A stretch of DNA of 28,110 nucleotides, from contig JAGGXO010000119.1 in NCBI GenBank assembly GCA_021163015.1, forward strand, positions 1 to 28,110, given 5' to 3'. The DNA is from Candidatus Bipolaricaulota bacterium (GTDB taxonomy: Bacteria; Bipolaricaulota; Bipolaricaulia; UBA7950; UBA9294). This document shows, one piece after another, positions 15,207 to 23,061 of the stretch. The position numbers were made by a program, and so were the translations under genes. Position 1 is the first letter of the stretch. Every line of letters starts with the position of its first letter. The notes beneath the pieces were generated by a model. The model was not told the DNA's origin. It saw only the letters and a program-made list of their open reading frames with translations, and searched no databases.

Positions 15207-16445
15207 CTATCCCAGTTTCCTGAACAGGAGTGATGCATTCTGCCCGCCGAAGCCGAAGGAGTTGCTCATGGCAACCTCGATCTTCTTCTCTACCATCTGT
15301 GGAGTGTAATCAAGGTCACATTTGGGGTCGGGGTTCTCGTAGTTCTGGGTTGCGGGAATGACGCCATTTTCCATCGACAACAACGTGGCAATTGCCTCGA
15401 CAGCTCCTGCTGCACCAAGTAGATGTCCGGTCTGAGATTTGGTAGAGCTGATCTTCATGTTCTTCGCTTCATTGCCGAAGACAGTCTTGATGGCCAACGT
15501 CTCGATCTTATCATTAAGCAGCGTTGATGTTCCGTGCGCGTTGATGTAGTCAATCTGGGAAGAGCTCATCTCAGCGCGATCAATTGCCATTTGCATCGCC
15601 TGAGCCGCACCAGACCCATCTTCGGCAGGCGCAGTGATGTGCTCCGCATCAGCGCTCATTCCAAATCCGACCAGCTCGGCGTAGATATGCGCACCGCGCG
15701 CCAGCGCCCTCTCACGCTCCTCGAGGATGATGAATCCTCCCCCTTCGCCCATGACGAAGCCATCACGATCCCTGTCGAACGGCCGCGACGCCCGTTCCGG
15801 TTCGTCATTACGCTTGGAAAGGGCTCCTATCTTTGTGAACCCGGCATAGGCGATCCGCACGAGAGCCGCCTCCGATCCGCCAGCCACAGCAACATCGCAG
15901 AGCCCAGAACGGATCAGCTCAGAGGTAATTCCAATAGCATGCGCGGAGCTGGCACAGGCGGAGACAACACCGAAGTTAGGACCGCGCATGCCGTATTCGA
16001 TAGCGATCTCTCCGGCATTGGCATTGGGCATCAGGCGAGGAACGAAGAACGGGCTGACACGATGTGGCCCGTATTCGGCCAGCACAGCGAAATTCTCCTC
16101 CATCGTTATCATTCCCCCAATCCCGGTACCGGCGATCGCTGCCGTTCTATCTTTCGGTAACTTCGCTGGGGACAGACCCGCATCGTCGAGTGCCAATTTG
16201 GAGGCGACTAGGGCGAACTGAGTGCTTCGATCGATCCTGCGCGCACGTCGCTTATCCATGTACTCAAGCGGATCGAAGTCCTTCACAATGGCACCAATCT
16301 TCACATCGATGTTCGAAAGATCGATGACTTCATCGACGCGCCGCACACCACTCTTTCCGGAGATGAGTGCCTTCCAGAATGCCTCCTTGCCGGTACCTAT
16401 CGGTGTGACCGGTCCTATTCCCGTGACGACAATTCGCCTATTCAT
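15207..16445 (-). CDS. fabF: Beta-ketoacyl-ACP synthase II
   Basis: FabF condenses malonyl-ACP with the growing acyl-ACP in type II fatty-acid synthesis. The 412-residue thiolase-fold protein shows the active-site cysteine C164 (VSACASSAHAIG), the first histidine (YINAHGTSTLLND), the lysine segment STKSQTGHLLGAAGAVEA with the second histidine, and NSFGFGGQNASL at the C-terminus. VSACASS replaces the more usual TACATG-like stretch, a mild variation. The ATG at 16445 has GGGAGAG 4 nt upstream and overlaps the atpC end by 8 nt; an upstream frame extension has no support. No other fab genes are in the window. Confidence 0.94.
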   Translation of the reverse strand: MNRRIVVTGIGPVTPIGTGKEAFWKALISGKSGVRRVDEVIDLSNIDVKIGAIVKDFDPLEYMDKRRARRIDRSTQFALVASKLALDDAGLSPAKLPKDRTAAIAGTGIGGMITMEENFAVLAEYGPHRVSPFFVPRLMPNANAGEIAIEYGMRGPNFGVVSACASSAHAIGITSELIRSGLCDVAVAGGSEAALVRIAYAGFTKIGALSKRNDEPERASRPFDRDRDGFVMGEGGGFIILEERERALARGAHIYAELVGFGMSADAEHITAPAEDGSGAAQAMQMAIDRAEMSSSQIDYINAHGTSTLLNDKIETLAIKTVFGNEAKNMKISSTKSQTGHLLGAAGAVEAIATLLSMENGVIPATQNYENPDPKCDLDYTPQMVEKKIEVAMSNSFGFGGQNASLLFRKLG

Positions 16446-16839
16446 GTTTCTCTCCCAGCATCTTCTGCACATCGAGAAAAGCTATCTCTTGCTCGTTTTG
16501 TGAAGTATCTTCCTGCTGTGACTCGCTTGTATCACCCTTGGTAGATGTCAGTTCCTCCCTGCGTGCGTTCACTGCAGCGATGTCGATCTCCGTTGCGGGG
16601 ATCGCTTCGTCAGCAAGGACTGTAACTCCATCCGGTGTCACCTGCAGAACTCCCCCGCTCAGGGCAAAGACATATTCTTCGTTGTCTGTCTTCATGCGCA
16701 GCAAAGATGGGCCGAGTGCAGCAAGGAGAGGAGCGTGTCTGTCCATAATGGCAAATTCACCCTCCGGGCTGCGAGCAACGACTATCTTTGCTTCACCATC
16801 GAATAGCATACGTTCCGGGGATTGTAATTGGCAGTGCAT
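16438..16839 (-). CDS. atpC: ATP synthase F1 epsilon subunit, divergent C-terminus
   Basis: The epsilon subunit is part of the central stalk of F1Fo ATP synthase. Residues 1-85 match the N-terminal beta-sandwich well: LQSPERMLFDGEAKIVVARSPEGEFAIMDRHAPLLAAL and FALSGGVLQVTPDGVTVLAD. The C-terminal domain is unusual: after one helix (EIDIAAVNARREEL) comes a Ser/Gln/Glu-rich stretch (about 98-116) and a short last helix, instead of the regular two-helix inhibitory domain. AGGAGGG lies just before the ATG. It is not next to other atp genes; recO is upstream and fabF overlaps its end, so its placement is atypical. Confidence 0.9.
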   Translation of the reverse strand: MHCQLQSPERMLFDGEAKIVVARSPEGEFAIMDRHAPLLAALGPSLLRMKTDNEEYVFALSGGVLQVTPDGVTVLADEAIPATEIDIAAVNARREELTSTKGDTSESQQEDTSQNEQEIAFLDVQKMLGEKHE

Positions 16840-16858
16840 CTAACCCTCCTGAAAAGAA

Positions 16859-16888
16859 ACTATAGACAAGAGACACGTTGCAGTTCAA
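16859..16888 (-). promoter_or_regulatory. Promoter for atpC-fabF
   Basis: Minus-strand TTGAAC (16888-16883) and TATAGT (16864-16859) are separated by 18 bp. The predicted start near 16852 leaves a short leader of about 13 nt that carries AGGAGGG ahead of atpC. It would let atpC and fabF be transcribed apart from deoC-recO. Confidence 0.55.
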
Positions 16889-16906
16889 GCCACGCGGCTG
16901 CGTAAG

Positions 16907-17617
16907 CTACGTGGTCCTGCTTGTAGTACCGGCGAGCTCTCTCAGATACAAATCGACCAGCTCGTGTGCAAGTGACAGATCCTCTTTCTTCATACGAACA
17001 ATCCCCGCTCGCGGCAGCGGCCGATCGATGAGCGCGTTCAGCGATAAAGCCAGCCCGCGGCTGAGATTGATCCCCTCACCTTCGCACTTCGTGCACACAA
17101 TACCTCCCCTGGTCGGGACGAACCGGAACGGGCCACGCGTGCTTCCGCAATGCACGCACGCCGTGAACTGGGGTCGATGGCCCAATACTGATACAATCTT
17201 CAACATCGCCGCAAGGTTCGTCTGCTCCCACTGTGGTACTCGTTCTTCCAACAGATCCAACAGCTGCTCAAAGATCATGTACGGCGCTTGCTCCCGTTGA
17301 TGTGCGGGGAGGAGCCGATCGAGCAGTTTCCCAACCGATAGCGCTGCGAGTACGGTATCGATTGACCCCTTCAGACGCGGGTATCCACTGATCAACGCCC
17401 CCTGGCTGATGAGGTCCAGTTGTGCCTTGGCGTAGAAGACGACCTCCACGTGGTTCAACAGGTCAAATACACCGCCCAATCGCGATTTGAACCGCCTCGC
17501 TCCCTTGGCGATCGCTGTCCTCTTTCCCCACTCTGTTGTGAATAGAGTGACAATCAGGTCGGACTCAGCAAAATCGCGCACGCGGAGTACAAATGCCTCT
17601 CCCCGCTCGATTCCCAC
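16907..17617 (-). CDS. recO: DNA repair protein RecO
   Basis: RecO helps RecR load RecA onto SSB-coated single-stranded DNA. The roughly 236-residue protein has the N-terminal OB fold (EAFVLRVRDFAESDLIVTLFTTEWGKRTAIAKGARRF in two parts), the helical middle, and a C-terminal zinc site CVHCG ... CTKC. I choose the GTG at 17617, which follows the deoC stop by 1 nt and has GGAG 4 nt upstream (inside the deoC end); a GTG at 17632 would overlap deoC and adds only five residues. The close spacing shows coupling with deoC. Confidence 0.9.
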   Translation of the reverse strand: MGIERGEAFVLRVRDFAESDLIVTLFTTEWGKRTAIAKGARRFKSRLGGVFDLLNHVEVVFYAKAQLDLISQGALISGYPRLKGSIDTVLAALSVGKLLDRLLPAHQREQAPYMIFEQLLDLLEERVPQWEQTNLAAMLKIVSVLGHRPQFTACVHCGSTRGPFRFVPTRGGIVCTKCEGEGINLSRGLALSLNALIDRPLPRAGIVRMKKEDLSLAHELVDLYLRELAGTTSRTT

Positions 17618-17618
17618 T

Positions 17619-18290
17619 CTACTCCGGGGCACCCTCTACGATCGCTATGCTGTGGCTGGCGCCAATCCTAGTGGCTCCCGCCTCAACCATCGCCCTTGCC
17701 TCTTCATATGTATGGATTCCACCGGCGGCCTTGACCCCCATCTTCGGGCCGACCGTCTGCCGCAGGAGTGCAACATCTTCCACAGTCGCGCCACCAGAGG
17801 CGAATCCGGTCGATGTCTTCACAAAATCGGCTCCTGCTGCCTTGGCCAGGATCGCTCCAGCACGCTTCTCCGTATCGTCGAGAAGTGCCGTCTCCAGAAT
17901 AACCTTGACCAGTGCATCGCGAGGCGCCTTCTCTGCCGCCGCACAGACGGCACGAATGTCTTCTGATACCGTTCGATAGTTTCCAGCTTTCAACGCCGCG
18001 ACATTGATCACCATGTCTAGCTCATCGGCACCATCTGCGATTGCCTTCTCCGCCTCGAAGCCTTTGACCTCGCTCGTGGACATGCCGTGAGGAAAGCCAA
18101 TCACGACGCAAACCTTCGGTTCGCTGTCATCGAGCAGCTCGCGCACCAGCGCGGCGTGACACGGATTGACGCAAACAGAGGCAAATCCATACTCCTTGGC
18201 CTCAGCGCATAGCTTGCGAACACCCTCGATAGAGGCAGTGGGCCCGAGTAGGGTGTGATCGATCATCTTCGCCAGTTCTCTCTTGTTCAT
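17619..18290 (-). CDS. deoC: Deoxyribose-phosphate aldolase
   Basis: DeoC reversibly cleaves 2-deoxyribose 5-phosphate to acetaldehyde and glyceraldehyde 3-phosphate in deoxynucleoside salvage. In this 223-residue TIM barrel the catalytic residues are present: D92 (ELDMVINV), the Schiff-base K158 (ADFVKTSTGF) and K187 (GVKAAGGI). The length is normal. AGGAGG lies 4 nt before the ATG at 18290; the ATG at 18293 immediately before it is too close to that site. It appears to lead the deoC-recO pair. No other deo genes are nearby. Confidence 0.95.
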   Translation of the reverse strand: MNKRELAKMIDHTLLGPTASIEGVRKLCAEAKEYGFASVCVNPCHAALVRELLDDSEPKVCVVIGFPHGMSTSEVKGFEAEKAIADGADELDMVINVAALKAGNYRTVSEDIRAVCAAAEKAPRDALVKVILETALLDDTEKRAGAILAKAAGADFVKTSTGFASGGATVEDVALLRQTVGPKMGVKAAGGIHTYEEARAMVEAGATRIGASHSIAIVEGAPE

Positions 18291-18305
18291 CATTCCTCCT
18301 GCTCT

Positions 18306-18351
18306 TTTGCGGTGCTGTTCTCCGGGTTAGAAAGAGGTTTCTCACCGCAAA
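18306..18351 (-). promoter_or_regulatory. Structured leader of deoC
   Basis: TTTGCGGTG (18306-18314) and CACCGCAAA (18343-18351) can form a 9-bp stem around a 28-nt loop that itself contains a GAAA/TTTC mini-hairpin. It sits in the deoC 5' region just ahead of the AGGAGG. It matches no riboswitch I know; a weak TATCAT -10 overlaps its upstream edge. It could be a leader structure or an operator-like inverted repeat. Confidence 0.3.
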
Positions 18352-18456
18352 TGATAACACCCTTGCCCTTGTTTCGCCCACCACCCACGCAAGACCTCAA
18401 AGAGCAAGAAGAACTGCCATGGGTTATTACTTCAGGCATCCTGTCTCTCTTGCTCC

Positions 18457-18477
18457 CTTTGCGCTCTTCGCGCAAAG
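18457..18477 (-). terminator. Hairpin after the GNAT gene, possible terminator
   Basis: CTTTGCGC and GCGCAAAG form a perfect 8-bp stem with a 5-nt loop, about 47 nt past the stop of the GNAT-family gene. No clear U-tract follows on the minus strand, so intrinsic termination is uncertain. Confidence 0.3.
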
Positions 18478-18523
18478 CCAGTGTTTCCCATTCCGAATTC
18501 CGAGTTCGATGGCTCCCCGCATG

Positions 18524-19387
18524 TCATCCATCACGCTCCAAGATTGCCGCCTTGCTTGCTCGTTCGAATAGCTGGAAGCTCCGTCCCCCCTCATGGACGA
18601 AACCTGTAATGACATACCCGGAATCAAACATTCGTTCGAAGATCTCTCGTGTCTGTACACGCCATTGACGTGCCAGATCGATATTCTCTGCTCGCATCCT
18701 ATCAAGCTTTGCAGGAACCTCAACGAGAACCACGCCATTTGAAGTGACGCCATCACACACAGAATCATCGAACTTGACTAGTCGCCTGCAGCCATCATCT
18801 GTCACCGCAGTCCGTGTTGCCACCTCCATCTTGTCGAGGCCTAAGTGGAAGTGATAGGGCAGTACCTGCCGATCGACCACTGCGTTCACTCGCGGCGAGG
18901 TGAGCCACCACTCCACGATCAGACGATCGGTGGCCAGGCCGTCGTTCCTTGAATCATGAAGTTCCCCGTATAGATTACGCTTATAACTGATGGCAATAGC
19001 TCCTAGTTTATTGAATGCGATATGTGCCTGCAGACCACGCAGAGGGTCTATTGCCCATCTTACAAGCGATATCCTCCTTTCGATGCCAAATTCGCGCTCA
19101 TGGTATCGTAACCTTGAGCCAATACCTTCGTTTCGCTTGCCCTCACTCACAGCGCAGAAGGCAGTGAACCAGGATGTCAGGCCTTCACCTGCACTCGACA
19201 CATCAACAAGCGCTCCGTGCATCCTTTCCTCATCATCCACCGCCCCAAGAATCAGTCCATTGCACCGATCCACAGCCACAAGGGCCGGCACAGCGAGAGA
19301 CGGCAATCCATCACACGTGTCAACCTGCAGCGTTACGCAAGAAGCGAACTCTCGCGGTGCGCTCAGTGGCTTAATAACGATAGTCAT
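18524..19387 (-). CDS. GNAT-superfamily protein (COG3375-like)
   Basis: This 287-residue protein matches an uncharacterised acetyltransferase-like group. The acetyl-CoA-binding motif RNEGIG is in FCAVSEGKRNEGIGSRLRYHERE (about 78-100). It is followed by the group's signature WAIDPLRGLQAHIAFNKLGA, then YGELHDSRNDGLATDRLIVEWWL (about 140-162). The C-terminal third ends in a VITGFVHEGGRSFQLF segment. Substrate is unknown. The ATG overlaps the end of the diguanylate cyclase gene by 17 nt, so the pair is very likely co-translated and may be functionally linked. Confidence 0.75.
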   Translation of the reverse strand: MTIVIKPLSAPREFASCVTLQVDTCDGLPSLAVPALVAVDRCNGLILGAVDDEERMHGALVDVSSAGEGLTSWFTAFCAVSEGKRNEGIGSRLRYHEREFGIERRISLVRWAIDPLRGLQAHIAFNKLGAIAISYKRNLYGELHDSRNDGLATDRLIVEWWLTSPRVNAVVDRQVLPYHFHLGLDKMEVATRTAVTDDGCRRLVKFDDSVCDGVTSNGVVLVEVPAKLDRMRAENIDLARQWRVQTREIFERMFDSGYVITGFVHEGGRSFQLFERASKAAILERDG

Positions 19388-22169
19388 CAGTCTTCTGGTG
19401 CAAAGAGGCGTACGTTCGCCTCTTGTCTTCGTACATGAGTTGATCTGCCAGAGAGAGGATCTCCTCTACTGCGTGTGTGTCACCAGGATGCCGTGTGTAC
19501 ATGCCGACAGAGAGACCAATCTTGAGATTGCCAAGCTCCAATTCCGCGGGAAGCAGCTCGACCTTCTCCTTGAGTCTTCCCGCGACAGACCCTGTTTCCT
19601 CAACAGTTTCCGGCATGATGATGAGGAACTCGTCGCCCCCATAACGAATGACACGATCGGCAGCGCGAACGCTTTCGCTGAGCACTTGTGCCACCCTTTG
19701 CAACACCTCATCTCCCTTCAAGTGACCAAGGGTGTTGTTCACTCGCCTGAAGCCATCGACATCAAGCATCATCAACGTGATCTCGCGGCCGTACCGATCG
19801 GCTCGATCGAGTTCCCCATCGATCACTTCGTTCAGATAGTGCCTGTTGAACAGCTGCGTCAGGGGATCCCGTATGGCCTGCTCGCGCAGCTTTGCCTGGG
19901 CCTCCAGGTTCGACAAGGCAACTGCTAACTGCGCCGCCGCCGCACTCAGAAGCCGCCTGTCTTCCTCATCGAAGAACCCAACCTGTGGGCTCTCGATGTT
20001 CAGTACACCGAGAACGCTATCACCAATCATTACTGGCACAGCCAGCTCGGACCGTGTTCCGTCTAATCCATCTACGTAGCGTTGGTCAGTCGTCACATCG
20101 TTCACTAGAGCATGCGTCCCATGATCCATCACCCAACCAACTATCCCTTCACCTACCGCGAATCGATCCCCCACAGTTACATCACCCTTGCCACTGGGGT
20201 TGTGAAGCCCACGCAGTATCAGTTCGTCTCCTTCACGCAGTAGGATCGCGCTCCGCTGCACAGAGAACTGCTCACTGATAAAGGTAAGCGTGCTCTTCAC
20301 AAGCTCTTCAATCGATGCTGCTCCCACCAGCATGTGCGCAAGGTCACGAATCTGAAACAGGAACGTGCGCCCCCTGAGGTTCGTGATTGCCACCGATAGC
20401 TGACTGGCAAGCGCGCCGATTATCTCCTTATCCTGCGAGCCGAAAGCATCCACGCGGCTCGCCTCCACGCTGATAACTCCAAGTGCTTCCTTACGCGCCA
20501 AGATTGGGACGTCAATCTCGGAACGGGTTAGATTACTCCACCTGAGGTAGCGCTTCTCAATGCTCACGTCGGGAACAACTATTTCCTGCTGATTATCAAG
20601 CGCCCAGCGAGCAAATCCACTACCACTAACCGGCATGCGGAGACCAGCATATAGTGCATCTTCCTGGGCATACTCACCTTCCGAGGCAAACCCCGACAGC
20701 ACTAGTTCATCTTCCTCGCGTATCCAAATACCAAGGAATTCGTAGTGCATGTCCCGCCGCATGCGCCTCGCAGCAAGCTGGCACATCTCTTGAATATCTC
20801 GAGCTCCACCAAGTTCCCGGCTAAACTGTGCCAAGCCATGCAGCCTCTTTCTCTGCTTGTCCAGTTGCATGTAGCGATACGTTCGTTCCACAGCGAGTGC
20901 AGCCAGATTTGCGAGTGCGACTACCGGCTTCAGTGTCTCTGCAGTGGGCACCAAGCGATCCACCGGATCGTCGACGGAGATGTGCCCAATGATCCCACTT
21001 GCTCCACGCAAAGGGATGAACAGAAAGTCATCCGGATCCCATCCATCGATTCGCACGCTGCCTTCAAGGCCAAGGGAAGGTCGCCAAGGCGTGCGATCAT
21101 GAGGAATGTAGTACGCATCTCCCAGGAGGAACTGCTCATCAAATGCAAGCTCCCTTTCTGCGGAGGTCATCACGCCGCCGGCGCCCAATCTCGCCATCTG
21201 TTCCTCACTCAGACCGGAGGAGAGCATCTTGTAGACGTCGCCCTTCTGCGGATCAGGAACGGAGAGGTCATAGAGAGAGAGAGCGGCACGTTGGAATCCA
21301 CTGTGCTCAGTGATCGTATCAAGCACACTCTGAAGAATTTCATCGATGTCGCGCGACGAGAGGATCGATCGTCCAAGGCCGATGACTATCTCCTGCAAGC
21401 GGGAAAGGCGGCTCTCGGCCGTGACATCACGCGCAGTCCCTTCGATGAATTGTTCTTCGCCCACATCGACAAGATGCGTTTCGACCTGCAGCTCAATCGT
21501 TGTTCCATCTCTCTTGATGAATCGATATGTCGCCTTCTCGCCGGACGGCAACGTGCTGCCCTCCATTCGCGTACGCAGCCTCTCGCGGAGCCTCTCCTTG
21601 TCCTCTGGCGTGACAAAGTCTGTCGGGAGATGGCCGATAACTTCATCTGAAGAGAAACCGGTGAGATCGAGAAGGAATGTATTTGCATAGGTGAATCGCC
21701 CTGTGCTGAGATCTATGGCAAACACTCCAATCGGCGCATTCCCGATCAACTGCTCAAATCGTGCGCGCTCTGCATGGAGGGATTTCGTGAGGCAGCGCCG
21801 TTCGATGGTGGATTCGACCATCTCCTGCAGCGCTGCCGGCTCTATCGATTTGTCGATACAGCGCTCAGCTCCTAGCTGCAGTGCTCTAGCCGCACTGTAA
21901 CTAGATGAATCTCCACTGATGACGTAGATTGCTGTCTGCGGGTGAGCGGCTCGGATGAGTGGTATAAGATCGATTCCTGAAGCGCCTGAAAGTAGAACAT
22001 CAATGATAATGATGTCGTAGTCTTCCTCCTCCATCGCCTCTAGGGCAGCGGAGCCGGTCTCAACTGCCAGAACTTCGTTTCCGGAGCGGGTTAGGAGTCG
22101 CTTTATGACATACGCCCAGTCAGGATCGTCATCGACAACGATAATCCTTCCCGACACCACTGTGAGCAT
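19371..22169 (-). CDS. Diguanylate cyclase response regulator (REC-PAS-GAF-GAF-GAF-GGDEF)
   Basis: This 932-residue soluble signalling protein makes cyclic di-GMP from two GTP. The domains in order are: a receiver (about 7-125) with D13/D14, phospho-acceptor D57 (IIIIDVLL), S85 and K107; a PAS domain (about 133-250); three GAF domains (about 275-425, 455-600 and 625-765); and a GGDEF domain (770-930). The active-site YGGDEF is intact (843-848), and an inhibitory I-site RAAD is at 835-838, so the enzyme is probably active and product-inhibited. No histidine kinase partner is adjacent. It has no membrane segment. AGGGGAG precedes the ATG. The gene starts 7 nt after the era stop and overlaps the GNAT gene downstream. 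Confidence 0.93.
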   Translation of the reverse strand: MLTVVSGRIIVVDDDPDWAYVIKRLLTRSGNEVLAVETGSAALEAMEEEDYDIIIIDVLLSGASGIDLIPLIRAAHPQTAIYVISGDSSSYSAARALQLGAERCIDKSIEPAALQEMVESTIERRCLTKSLHAERARFEQLIGNAPIGVFAIDLSTGRFTYANTFLLDLTGFSSDEVIGHLPTDFVTPEDKERLRERLRTRMEGSTLPSGEKATYRFIKRDGTTIELQVETHLVDVGEEQFIEGTARDVTAESRLSRLQEIVIGLGRSILSSRDIDEILQSVLDTITEHSGFQRAALSLYDLSVPDPQKGDVYKMLSSGLSEEQMARLGAGGVMTSAERELAFDEQFLLGDAYYIPHDRTPWRPSLGLEGSVRIDGWDPDDFLFIPLRGASGIIGHISVDDPVDRLVPTAETLKPVVALANLAALAVERTYRYMQLDKQRKRLHGLAQFSRELGGARDIQEMCQLAARRMRRDMHYEFLGIWIREEDELVLSGFASEGEYAQEDALYAGLRMPVSGSGFARWALDNQQEIVVPDVSIEKRYLRWSNLTRSEIDVPILARKEALGVISVEASRVDAFGSQDKEIIGALASQLSVAITNLRGRTFLFQIRDLAHMLVGAASIEELVKSTLTFISEQFSVQRSAILLREGDELILRGLHNPSGKGDVTVGDRFAVGEGIVGWVMDHGTHALVNDVTTDQRYVDGLDGTRSELAVPVMIGDSVLGVLNIESPQVGFFDEEDRRLLSAAAAQLAVALSNLEAQAKLREQAIRDPLTQLFNRHYLNEVIDGELDRADRYGREITLMMLDVDGFRRVNNTLGHLKGDEVLQRVAQVLSESVRAADRVIRYGGDEFLIIMPETVEETGSVAGRLKEKVELLPAELELGNLKIGLSVGMYTRHPGDTHAVEEILSLADQLMYEDKRRTYASLHQKTDDYRY

Positions 22170-22176
22170 GTCTCCC

Positions 22177-23061
22177 CTATCCGGTCAGTTCTTCAATTCT
22201 GGTGCTGTCCTTTGTCCATCCTTGCTTAATCTTCACCATCAGCTCGAGATACACATGCACTCCCAGCAATGCCTCGATTTGCGACCGGGCACTGCTCCCG
22301 ATGTGTTTGATCAATTTCCCCTTCGTTCCGATTATAATACCCTTGTGGGACTTACTGTCAACTACGATGTCGGCTCTGATTTCCACCAATCCATCGTCGC
22401 GTTCATGCATCCATTTGATTTGTACAGCTGTCTTGTATGGAACTTCCTGAAACGTTGTCGCGAAGATCTTCTCCCTAATTAGCTCCGCGATGAGAAACTC
22501 CACCGGACGATCGATCTTGACGTCGGCGGGGAACATCGCCGGACCAATCGGGAGATATGGCACTAGCGTGCGCAGCACCTCATCGATGTTCTTCTCCTGC
22601 GTCGCCGAAATCGGCACCAGTTCCCGAAACTTTCCCGTACGTTCATAAGCTAGGAGAGTCTCCTCAAGCGCATTGCCACGAGCGATGTCGATCTTGTTCA
22701 CTAGCAGGATGATCGGCCGCTCCTCTCCGTCGAGGCTTTCGAGGATTGTGCGATCGTAGCTACTAACGCTCCCCCACGGTGCGATCATGTACAGGATGAC
22801 ATCAAGCTCGCGCAAAGACCTAAAGGCCTCACGCAGGATATGTCGGCTCAGCTGATTGTGCGCCTTGTGCAGGCCCGGGGTATCGACAAAGACAATCTGC
22901 TCAGCATCCGTTGTATACACACAGCGCACCCGGTTGCGCGTCGCCTGCGGCTTGGGAGAGGTGATCAGCAGCTTCTCCCCCATCACCGCGTTTAAGAACG
23001 TGGACTTGCCGACGTTCGTCTGCCCCAACACACCGACAATCCCTGACCTATGTTTGCTCAT
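22177..23061 (-). CDS. era: GTPase Era
   Basis: Era is an essential GTPase that binds the 3' end of 16S rRNA and assists 30S assembly. The 294-residue protein has G1 GQTNVGKS, the PQATRNRV switch region, G3 DTPG, G4 NKID and G5 SAT, then a KH domain with SHKGIIIGTKGKLIKHIG and the GxxG loop. The start at 23061 overlaps the hutH end by 14 nt and has GGGGG 9 nt upstream; the longer open frame upstream of it lies inside hutH and is not used. The neighbour at the 3' end is the diguanylate cyclase. Confidence 0.95.
   Translation of the reverse strand: MSKHRSGIVGVLGQTNVGKSTFLNAVMGEKLLITSPKPQATRNRVRCVYTTDAEQIVFVDTPGLHKAHNQLSRHILREAFRSLRELDVILYMIAPWGSVSSYDRTILESLDGEERPIILLVNKIDIARGNALEETLLAYERTGKFRELVPISATQEKNIDEVLRTLVPYLPIGPAMFPADVKIDRPVEFLIAELIREKIFATTFQEVPYKTAVQIKWMHERDDGLVEIRADIVVDSKSHKGIIIGTKGKLIKHIGSSARSQIEALLGVHVYLELMVKIKQGWTKDSTRIEELTG

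Noticed and set aside
15002..15223. 73-codon plus-strand frame after pheS
   Set aside because: Ribosome site spacing is too short, the protein has no recognisable features, and it overlaps the end of fabF on the other strand.
20745..21650. 301-codon plus-strand frame opposite the diguanylate cyclase
   Set aside because: Antisense shadow of the PAS/GAF region with no recognisable domain.
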